Source of the DNA: Hyphomicrobiales bacterium
Lineage (GTDB): Bacteria; Pseudomonadota; Alphaproteobacteria; Rhizobiales; S144-35
Assembly: GCA_015494185.1 (NCBI GenBank)
Contig: WGBT01000380.1
Location: 1-5,878 of the forward strand
DNA length: 5,878 nucleotides
Direction: 5' to 3'
Shown: positions 1 through 5,267 of the stretch, in pieces
How the letters are laid out: every line of letters begins with the position of its first letter
How positions within the stretch are numbered: position 1 is the stretch's first letter
Position numbers and translations under genes: made by a program
The notes under the pieces: generated by a model
The model's database searches: none
What the model saw: the letters and a program-made list of their open reading frames with translations, nothing else
What the model was told of the DNA's origin: nothing

Positions 1-287
1 ATACAGATCCGTTGCCCTTGAAGCCATCCTTCTCGTGAAAAGGAAACAAGCTTCTTCCTGCTCCCGAACACAAGAAACCATTTGAGAGGATAAATCAAAC
101 AGCTCAAACCTCACCTCATCAAATCTTGTCTTCCAATCTCAGTCTCCCAAATATAAGCTGGGAAGGCAAACCATCAAGCGATGCACCATCTTCAAGAAGC
201 CTTGGGAAGGAACAAGAAAGTAATGACAAGGCCGTTGGGGAAAGGGCAGACGGACCAAATTACCAATTATTGAAGGAAGAAGCATTT
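1..287. other. Leader region upstream of the aldehyde dehydrogenase gene, no convincing gene
   Basis: This stretch is AT-richer than the following genes and has no recognisable product. The dehydrogenase frame stays open through it back to a TTG at 126, but that 54-residue extension is hydrophilic, resembles no aldehyde dehydrogenase N-terminus and has no Shine-Dalgarno sequence before it, so I treat it as untranslated. A -10-like TATAAG lies at 152-157, with only a poorly spaced TTGTCT (126-131, 20-bp spacer) as a -35 partner. A 30-codon ATG frame (181-273) ends inside the ribosome binding site of the dehydrogenase. I cannot show that it is translated. Confidence 0.5.
272..280 (+). promoter_or_regulatory. 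Ribosome binding site that fixes the dehydrogenase start
   Basis: The purine-rich GAAGGAAGA contains AAGGA at 273-277, 10 bases before the ATG at 288. It is the only good Shine-Dalgarno match near any in-frame start of the dehydrogenase. It supports ATG 288 over the upstream TTG at 126, whose flank (ACCTCATCAAATC) has none. Confidence 0.7.
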
Positions 288-1652
288 ATGGCCATTGAAA
301 GCAGGGATCCGGGGACGGGCACCGTGATCGAAACCTTTGCCGGTCATGATGGCAATGCCGTTGAAACGATTATCCAGACCGCCGCCCAACGGGCGATGGA
401 ATGGCGTCGAACACCGCTTGAGGAACGTTGCCAAAGGCTTGTTGCCGCCGCTGAAATTCTGGAAAATCGGGCCGGGGAATATGGCGAGCTCATCGCCCGT
501 GAGATGGGCAAACTCCTCCCCGAGGCGATTGCCGAAGTGGAAAAATGCGCGCGCGTTTGCCGTTATTATGCCGAACATGCCGAAGCCTTTTTGGCGGATG
601 AAAAAATTGCCACCGATAAAGGCAACAGCTATGTCAGCTATCAACCGCTTGGCGTGATCTTGGCGGTGATGCCGTGGAACTTTCCCTTCTGGCAGGTGTT
701 TCGGTTTGCAGCCCCAGCCTTGGCGGCGGGCAATGTCGGACTTTTGAAACATGCTTCCAATGTGCCCCGTTCAGCGCTCGCCCTTGAGGCGGTTTTCAAA
801 GAGGCGGGTTTTCCGCAAGGGTGTTTTCAGACCTTGCTCATTGATGCTCAAACAACGGGCAAAGTGATCGAAGACCCGCGGATTGCGGCCGTGACTTTGA
901 CCGGCAGTGAGGGAGCAGGGGCCAGTGTGGCCGCAACCGCGGGGCGTGTGTTGAAAAAATCGGTGCTGGAATTGGGCGGCTCTGACCCGTTCATCGTGCT
1001 TCCCAGTGCGGATTTCGACAAAGCGGTTGCAACAGGCGTCAAGGCGCGGATGATCAACAATGGCCAGTCCTGCATCGCCGCCAAGAGGTTCTTGGTGCAC
1101 GCCGATATCTATGATCGTTTTTTGGACGCCTTTGAAGCGAAAATCAATGCGCTTTCAGTGGGCTATCAGCTTTCCCCCCAAACCGAGATAGGCCCCTTGG
1201 CAACGGCTGCCATCCGCGATGAACTCGAAACCCAGGTGCAAGACAGTGTTCGCGCTGGAGCCCGCTTGCTCGGCGGCCAACATCCAATTCCTGATGAAGG
1301 CTATTACTATGCGCCGCGGATTTTGACCGATGTGCCAGAAAACGCCCCAGCCTTTTCGCAAGAATTATTCGGGCCGGTTGCAATCGTATTCCGGATAGCT
1401 TCCCTTGATGAGGCGATTACGCTTGCCAATGCGACCCCTTTTGGGCTGGGAGCCTCGGCCTGGACAACGGAACCGTCAGAGCAAAAGCAGCTTATTCAAC
1501 ACATCCAGTCGGGATGTTTGTTTATCAATCAGATGGTGGTTTCCGATCCAGCTTTGCCGTTTGGCGGCATCAAGCGTTCCGGTTTTGGCCGCGAACTGTC
1601 CCGCCATGGGATGCATGAGTTCCTCAACGCCAAAACCATTGCCATTGCCTAA
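288..1652 (+). CDS. sad: NAD(P)-dependent succinate-semialdehyde dehydrogenase, Sad/YneI type
   Basis: This gene encodes a cytoplasmic enzyme that oxidises succinate semialdehyde to succinate, the last step of GABA degradation into the TCA cycle. The 454-residue product has the normal length and all the marks of the aldehyde dehydrogenase superfamily. PWNFP lies at 129-133, with the oxyanion-hole Asn131. The cofactor-binding Lys is at 154 in LLKH. The nucleotide-fold stretch TLTGSEGAG is at 203-211. The general-base Glu228 sits in LELGGSDPF, the nucleophile Cys262 in NNGQSCIAAKRF, and ELFGPV is at 359-364. The phrases MPWNFPFWQVFR, LLKHASNV, LELGGSDPFIVL and SGFGRELSRHGMHEF closely match E. 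coli Sad (YneI) as I recall it, which favours succinate semialdehyde over other aldehydes. Cofactor preference cannot be read from the sequence. The start is ATG 288 with a good ribosome binding site. No clear terminator follows, and a 448-bp gap separates it from the next gene, so it is probably a separate transcription unit. Confidence 0.93.
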   Translation: MAIESRDPGTGTVIETFAGHDGNAVETIIQTAAQRAMEWRRTPLEERCQRLVAAAEILENRAGEYGELIAREMGKLLPEAIAEVEKCARVCRYYAEHAEAFLADEKIATDKGNSYVSYQPLGVILAVMPWNFPFWQVFRFAAPALAAGNVGLLKHASNVPRSALALEAVFKEAGFPQGCFQTLLIDAQTTGKVIEDPRIAAVTLTGSEGAGASVAATAGRVLKKSVLELGGSDPFIVLPSADFDKAVATGVKARMINNGQSCIAAKRFLVHADIYDRFLDAFEAKINALSVGYQLSPQTEIGPLATAAIRDELETQVQDSVRAGARLLGGQHPIPDEGYYYAPRILTDVPENAPAFSQELFGPVAIVFRIASLDEAITLANATPFGLGASAWTTEPSEQKQLIQHIQSGCLFINQMVVSDPALPFGGIKRSGFGRELSRHGMHEFLNAKTIAIA

Positions 1653-1686
1653 GACCGGAGATAACCGCTCATGTTTTCGTATCCCA

Positions 1687-1717
1687 TTGAAGTTTTTCGT
1701 TCATTGAACGTTATACG
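1687..1717 (+). promoter_or_regulatory. Candidate promoter with a perfect dyad in a long spacer
   Basis: TTGAAG (1687-1692) and TATACG (1712-1717) are separated by 19 bp. The spacer contains the perfect 13-base inverted repeat CGTTCA-T-TGAACG (1698-1710), centred two bases from the middle of the spacer. A dyad filling a 19-bp spacer is the geometry known for MerR-family controlled promoters, and it would also suit a simple repressor. Transcription would start near 1724, which would cut into the ribosome binding site of the small frame at 1741. The real target would then more likely be a leader RNA reaching the tatC-like gene. No regulator gene lies in the window. Confidence 0.3.
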
Positions 1718-1888
1718 AATAAAGGGAAGGTGCTGCTGATATGAGCGTGAAGACACTGCTGCCTGCTCCTTTTGCCTATAAATCTCCCCTACTTCTATGG
1801 CGCGTCATGGCATAAAAACATTGTTTGTGCGGTTAAGTGTCGCCTTTCACAGATAAAATGCAAAAGTCTACACTCCCCCTGCAGGCAG

Positions 1889-1903
1889 AGACAGCTCCTG
1901 TCT
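1889..1903 (+). other. Small perfect hairpin in the leader
   Basis: AGACAG (1889-1894) and CTGTCT (1898-1903) form a perfect 6-bp stem with the three-base loop CTC, extendable by one G-T wobble. The following bases (TATCTTT) are too mixed for a standard intrinsic terminator. The same sequence words recur at 1940-1967, which allows alternative pairings. Confidence 0.35.
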
Positions 1904-1950
1904 TATCTTTCATGGCGGGCTTTTTGCCAGAAGGGGGAGCAGACCGCCTC

Positions 1951-1976
1951 TGTCTGTCCAATCAGACGCGTTTTTT
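1951..1976 (+). terminator. Weak terminator-like hairpin with a six-T run
   Basis: GTCTG (1952-1956) pairs with CAGAC (1963-1967) around the loop TCCAAT, with one further T-G wobble pair. TTTTTT follows at 1971-1976 after a short gap. The stem is short for an efficient terminator. GTCTG can instead pair with an upstream CAGAC at 1940-1944, so the hairpin could be conditional. It lies 124 bases before the tatC-like start and could end or attenuate transcripts entering from upstream. Confidence 0.3.
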
Positions 1977-1979
1977 GCA

Positions 1980-2003
1980 CATGAAAACAATTCATGAAAA
2001 CAA
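1980..2003. repeat. 11-bp direct repeat, two copies 13 bp apart
   Basis: CATGAAAACAA occurs perfectly at 1980-1990 and 1993-2003, separated by TT. It begins four bases after the T-run of the candidate terminator. Two near-helical-turn copies upstream of a gene could be a tandem protein-binding site or a small replication-slippage duplication. The sequence alone does not decide. Confidence 0.7.
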
Positions 2004-2026
2004 GCCGTGGGCTCTTCTTCGACTGC

Positions 2027-2048
2027 ATTGAATTTGAATTGAATTTGA
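2027..2048. repeat. 11-bp perfect tandem duplication
   Basis: ATTGAATTTGA is repeated head to tail at 2027-2037 and 2038-2048, about 50 bases before the tatC-like start. It is AT-rich, in contrast to the genes around it. Its 11-bp unit matches the length of the neighbouring CATGAAAACAA repeat, though not its sequence. Confidence 0.7.
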
Positions 2049-2100
2049 TTTCTTCAAACCTTGAAAATGAACCGGCTTCGGAATTCTGGGGCATTTAATA

Positions 2101-2952
2101 GTGGCTTCATCAATAACTCTTTTGTCGTGGTGGCAGCAACTGTTGAAGATGGCCAAAAGAGCGGCCACGCTGCTGCGCAAACTGATGGGACTGCTGATCT
2201 GGGCTGGTGTTTGTATCGCGCTGCTGATCCCTCTGCTGTGGTTTTTCACCGATAGCATTCAGGCGCTGCTCATGCTTCCCTATCAAAACGCCGCAGAAGC
2301 ATTATTGCCAGTATCCCAAACCCTGCGTCTGGTCCAAAACGAAACAGCGCTTTTTCACCAATTGCAACTCGCCGGCTTTGCCGCGGCATTTTTAACCATG
2401 CCATGGCTGGCGATCCAGACCGCGGATTGGATTGCCCCCGGGCTGAGCCAGACTTCCCCCACGGTCTTCAGACGTTTTATTGGGGCAACGGCGATTTTAT
2501 TTCTGTTGGGGGCTGCTGTTGTTTATTTCGTCATTTTACCGTTCGCACTCGACCATACCATCAGCCTCAATCTGCCCGTGAATCAAAGTGAGTCCCTGCT
2601 TGCCGCCCTGCCCTCACCGGCAAACTATCTCGCCTATGCCATAAAAATGATCCTGATCATCGGCCTGATCTTTCAGGCTCCGGCCTATTTCGTGCTGATG
2701 GCGCGGTCGGGTTTGGCCACCCCCCGCGGCATGTTCTGGCTCCGTTTTCTCGCCCTGCCAGCCCTGTTTTTGCTCGCGATACTCGCCCTGCCGCCGGTGT
2801 TTTCCGCGCATATTCAGTTGGCGCTTCCTTTGATCTTGATTTTTGAGCTCTCCGCTTTCATGGTTCGTCAAATCGATCGCGGCCGCTGCCTGGTCTCGCC
2901 TCCCCCCAAACTGCAAAACGACCCGATCAAGCAGGCTGTGCAACTTAAATGA
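2101..2952 (+). CDS. tatC: Divergent TatC-family membrane protein (Sec-independent translocase component TatC)
   Basis: This 283-residue protein has about six hydrophobic segments, near residues 29-50, 88-109, 125-149, 177-202, 213-231 and 236-256. Its second half aligns without gaps to E. coli TatC: IAPGL (111-115), the third-helix segment GAAVVYFVILPFAL (137-150), ANYLAYAIK (174-182), PPVFS (231-235) and IFEL (247-250). Its position directly before serS-surE-pcm is the normal place of tatC. TatC is the inner-membrane receptor for twin-arginine signal peptides. Here the residues that form that site are absent. Residues 1-50 contain no Asp or Glu, so the ELR motif Glu is missing. The E103 position is Ser119, E170 is Gln192 (FQAP instead of FEVP) and D211 is Val233. 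tatA and tatB are not adjacent. The GTG start at 2101 has a weak TGGGG 9 bases upstream. ATG 2149 (residue 17) is an alternative with no better site. Family membership is fairly sure; Tat transport activity is doubtful. Confidence 0.8.
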   Translation: MASSITLLSWWQQLLKMAKRAATLLRKLMGLLIWAGVCIALLIPLLWFFTDSIQALLMLPYQNAAEALLPVSQTLRLVQNETALFHQLQLAGFAAAFLTMPWLAIQTADWIAPGLSQTSPTVFRRFIGATAILFLLGAAVVYFVILPFALDHTISLNLPVNQSESLLAALPSPANYLAYAIKMILIIGLIFQAPAYFVLMARSGLATPRGMFWLRFLALPALFLLAILALPPVFSAHIQLALPLILIFELSAFMVRQIDRGRCLVSPPPKLQNDPIKQAVQLK

Positions 2953-2958
2953 TGGGGC

Positions 2959-2987
2959 TGGACGCTGATCCGGCAACGGCGTATAGC
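2959..2987 (+). promoter_or_regulatory. Candidate sigma-70-type promoter for serS
   Basis: TGGACG (2959-2964) and TATAGC (2982-2987) are 17 bp apart in the 71-bp gap before serS. Each matches four of six consensus bases. The predicted start of transcription near 2994 would give a leader of about 30 bases containing the serS ribosome binding site. If real, it would let serS-surE-pcm be expressed independently of the tatC-like gene. Confidence 0.35.
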
Positions 2988-3008
2988 TGAGACAAAATCA
3001 CTTGCATC

Positions 3009-3013
3009 AGGGA
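3009..3013 (+). promoter_or_regulatory. Ribosome binding site supporting the GTG start of serS
   Basis: AGGGA lies 10 bases before GTG 3024. The encoded MFDIKWIR matches the usual N-terminus of seryl-tRNA synthetases, so the GTG start is well supported. Confidence 0.65.
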
Positions 3014-3023
3014 AACGAAATTC

Positions 3024-4313
3024 GTGTTCGATATAAAATGGATCAGGGCCAACCCGGCCGCCTTTGACGAAGGACTGAAACGCCGCGGTCTGCCCCCAAA
3101 ATCAGCCGAAATCTTAGCCCTTGACGAACAACGGCGCGCCCATGTGGCCAAACTTCAAGAGGCCCAGACCCGGCGCAATGCCGCCAGTAAAGAAATCGGC
3201 CAAGCCAAGGCGAAGGGTGATGAGGCCAAGGCCGCCGCCTTGATCGCAGAGGTTGGCGAGCTGAAAAGTTTCTTGCAACGCGGCGAAGAAAAAGAACGCG
3301 AACTCAACGCCAAACTCACCGAACTGTTGGCCGCACTGCCCAATATTCCGCTTGAGGACGTCCCGGTTGGCAGCGATGAAAAGGACAATCAGATTCTGCG
3401 CAAGGTGGGAGAACCAAAGTCCTTCGATTTTCAGCCCCGTGAGCATTTCGAGCTCGGGGAAGCCTTGGGGTGGATGGATTTTGAAACCGCCGCGAAAATG
3501 TCTGGCGCGAGGTTTACGATTTTGAAAGGCCCTCTGGCCCGGCTGGAGCGTGCACTGGCGCAATTCATGCTTGATCTGCATACCGAAGAATTTGGCTATG
3601 GCGAGGTGATTCCTCCCTTTCTGGTCCGTGATCAGGCGGTTTATGGCACCGCGCAATTGCCGAAATTCGCCGCGGACCTGTTTCATACCGAGGATGATTT
3701 CTGGCTGATCCCCACCGCAGAAGTGCCGCTTACCAATCTGGTGCGCGAGCAGGTGCTCGATGAAAGTGAACTGCCTTTGCGGGTCACAGCCCACACGCCT
3801 TGTTTCCGTTCTGAAGCAGGGGCGGCAGGCCGTGATACCCGTGGCATGATCCGTCAACACCAGTTTTCCAAGGTGGAACTGGTTTCCATCACCACCCCCG
3901 AACAGGAAGCCTCCGAACACGAACGGATGACGGCCTGTGCTGAAACCGTCCTCAAACGTCTCGAACTGCCCTATCAGGTGCTGGTTCTATGCACCGGGGA
4001 TATGGGCTTTTCCGCCCGCAAAACCTATGATCTTGAAGTCTGGTTGCCGGGCCAAAACCGTTATCGGGAGATTTCCAGCTGCTCACGGTGTGGCGATTTC
4101 CAGGCGCGGCGAATGCAGGCCCGTTACCGCAAGAATGATGGCAAACAGCTGGAATATGTCAGCACGCTGAATGGATCCGGATTGGCGGTCGGCCGGACCC
4201 TGATCGCGGTGATGGAAAATTATCAAACCGCTGAGGGAAACATTACCATTCCAGAAGTGTTGCAACCCTATATGGGAGGCAAATCTTTGATCACCGCCGA
4301 AGGGCTGGCATAG
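3024..4313 (+). CDS. serS: Seryl-tRNA synthetase
   Basis: This is the cytoplasmic class II synthetase that charges tRNA-Ser (and tRNA-Sec where present) with serine using ATP. The 429-residue length is normal. Residues 1-20 (FDIKWIRANPAAFDEGLKRR) are the typical opening. Residues about 30-104 are Lys/Glu/Ala-rich and form the coiled-coil arm that holds the long variable arm of tRNA-Ser. The catalytic core follows, with the serine-binding TAE loop at 231-233, class II motif 2 at 260-288 (CFRSEAGAAGRDTRG then QHQFSKVELV), EISSCSRCGDFQARRMQAR at 349-367, and motif 3 GSGLAVGRTL at 384-393. No key residue is missing. It starts 71 bp after the tatC-like gene and ends 60 bp before surE, consistent with one operon, possibly with its own promoter at 2959-2987. 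AGGGAGG at 4312-4318 overlaps the stop codon but has no start codon at useful distance. Confidence 0.97.
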   Translation: MFDIKWIRANPAAFDEGLKRRGLPPKSAEILALDEQRRAHVAKLQEAQTRRNAASKEIGQAKAKGDEAKAAALIAEVGELKSFLQRGEEKERELNAKLTELLAALPNIPLEDVPVGSDEKDNQILRKVGEPKSFDFQPREHFELGEALGWMDFETAAKMSGARFTILKGPLARLERALAQFMLDLHTEEFGYGEVIPPFLVRDQAVYGTAQLPKFAADLFHTEDDFWLIPTAEVPLTNLVREQVLDESELPLRVTAHTPCFRSEAGAAGRDTRGMIRQHQFSKVELVSITTPEQEASEHERMTACAETVLKRLELPYQVLVLCTGDMGFSARKTYDLEVWLPGQNRYREISSCSRCGDFQARRMQARYRKNDGKQLEYVSTLNGSGLAVGRTLIAVMENYQTAEGNITIPEVLQPYMGGKSLITAEGLA

Positions 4314-4373
4314 GGAGGCAAGACCACGGCACCAATAAGGCCATGGCGGCAATCAATGATGGGCAAACGGAAA

Positions 4374-5150
4374 ATGCGTATTTTGGTCACCAATGATGAT
4401 GGCATCGGCGCACCGGGACTTGACGTCTTGATCGAAATAGCGCGGCAACTTGGCGATGAGATTTGGGTTGTCGCCCCAGAAACCAACCAATCCGGCGTGG
4501 CGCATTCGTTCACCTTGCATGACCCCTTACGAATGCGCGCCATCGATGAACGGGTGTTTGCCATACGTGGCACCCCCACCGACTGCGTCATCATGGCCAA
4601 ACACTTTATCATGAAAGATGCACCACCGGATCTGGTCCTGTCAGGTGTCAATCTCGGTCAGAACACGGCCGATGAGATCACCTATTCGGGGACTGTGGCA
4701 GCAGCCATTGAAGGGACATTGGCCGGTTTTCCATCAATCGCTCTTTCATTGGCCCATGGTCATGATGGCACTGGCACGGTGAAATGGGAAACCCCGATGA
4801 CCCATGGGGTGCCGATGATCCGGCAATTGCTAGCAGCCGGATGGCCGCCCCATGTCTTTTTAAATGTCAATTTTCCTGACTGTGCGCCAGAGCAAATCAA
4901 GGGTATTGCCATCACCCGGCAGGCTTATGGTCATCCCGGACAGCTCCGGATCAACGACCGGCTCGATACCCGCGGCATCCCATATTTCTGGATCGAATAT
5001 AAACGCCTCAACACCACCCCCCAGCAGGGCACCGATGTCTGGGCTTTGGCCAGTCAACAGATTTCGGTCACGCCCCTTTATCTCGACTTGACCCATGATG
5101 AAACCTGTAAGACCTTGTCACACGCTTTGGGACAGGAAAACGCAGCTTAG
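4374..5150 (+). CDS. surE: 5'/3'-nucleotidase SurE
   Basis: SurE is a metal-dependent phosphatase that removes phosphate from nucleoside 5'- and 3'-monophosphates and is tied to survival in stress and stationary phase. The 258-residue product opens with the family signature MRILVTNDDG, whose Asp8 and Asp9 bind the divalent metal. Ser40 in APETNQSG and Asn93 in SGVNLGQN complete the metal site. The block TADEITYSGTVAAAIEG (98-114) and the late ISVTPL (230-235) are also typical. I chose ATG 4374 because the conserved fold begins at once there. ATGATG at 4356/4359 in the same frame would add six or five residues, and neither start has a strong ribosome binding site. It sits 60 bp after serS and 117 bp before pcm, the pair it accompanies in most proteobacteria. 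Confidence 0.95.
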   Translation: MRILVTNDDGIGAPGLDVLIEIARQLGDEIWVVAPETNQSGVAHSFTLHDPLRMRAIDERVFAIRGTPTDCVIMAKHFIMKDAPPDLVLSGVNLGQNTADEITYSGTVAAAIEGTLAGFPSIALSLAHGHDGTGTVKWETPMTHGVPMIRQLLAAGWPPHVFLNVNFPDCAPEQIKGIAITRQAYGHPGQLRINDRLDTRGIPYFWIEYKRLNTTPQQGTDVWALASQQISVTPLYLDLTHDETCKTLSHALGQENAA

Positions 5151-5173
5151 GATTTGGCCAAGGGCTGGTTGGT

Positions 5174-5214
5174 ATTTGTTTGTTCTTCGTGCGCATAGTC
5201 TGCATAAAACAAAT
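5174..5214. repeat. 8-bp perfect inverted repeat in the surE-pcm gap, possible operator or stem
   Basis: ATTTGTTT (5174-5181) and AAACAAAT (5207-5214) are exact reverse complements separated by 25 bases. In RNA the stem would extend by three more pairs including wobbles (5171-5173 with 5215-5217). A weak promoter-like pair, TTGTTC (5180-5185) and CATAAA (5203-5208) with 17-bp spacing, is embedded in it. It may be a regulatory site for pcm or an RNA stem between the two genes. No T-run follows, so it is not a standard terminator. Confidence 0.4.
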
Positions 5215-5267
5215 GCTGGAAGCTGCCGGTGAGTTCCATGCCCTCATAACGAAAGAACAGGCATGTC

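Larger units (their letters stand above)
1653..2100. other. Long intergenic region with clustered short repeats and hairpins
   Basis: These 448 bases separate the dehydrogenase from the tatC-like gene and contain no frame resembling a known protein. tatA and tatB, usually directly upstream of tatC in this class, are not here. In order the region holds a dyad inside a promoter-like sequence (1687-1717), a 24-codon frame with a good ribosome binding site (1741-1815), a small perfect hairpin (1889-1903), overlapping alternative hairpins ending in six T (1940-1976), and two 11-bp duplications (1980-2003 and 2027-2048). The amount of short-range repetition just before the tatC-like gene suggests a regulatory leader, which is inference. 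Confidence 0.55.

Noticed and set aside
181..273. 30-codon frame directly before the dehydrogenase, ending inside its ribosome binding site
   Set aside because: The nearest purine run (GGAAGG, 161-166) is 14 bases from its ATG, and the peptide has no recognisable character. The overlap geometry is suggestive of coupling but not enough.
126..287. 54-residue N-terminal extension of the dehydrogenase from TTG 126
   Set aside because: It has no ribosome binding site and does not resemble aldehyde dehydrogenase N-termini, whereas ATG 288 has AAGGA at good spacing and gives the normal family length.
1653..1680. Intrinsic terminator directly after the dehydrogenase
   Set aside because: Only a three-pair CGG/CCG stem precedes a short T-run (CATGTTTT), which is too weak to call.
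1772..2094. Overlapping frames of 60-70 codons on both strands in the gap before the tatC-like gene
   Set aside because: They resemble no known protein, including TatA or TatB, lack convincing start signals and overlap one another.
2101..2952. Calling the tatC-like gene a pseudogene
   Set aside because: The frame is uninterrupted, has full family length, keeps all six hydrophobic segments, and aligns without gaps through its second half. Substitutions at functional sites alone do not prove loss of function.
2614..2976. Minus-strand frame across the end of the tatC-like gene
   Set aside because: The translation is rich in Gln, Arg and Asp, typical of the antisense of hydrophobic membrane codons, with no ribosome binding site or family resemblance.
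3114..3920. 268-codon frame on the minus strand inside serS
   Set aside because: It lies antisense to an unmistakable seryl-tRNA synthetase and its translation matches no family. Long antisense frames are expected from the codon use of such genes.
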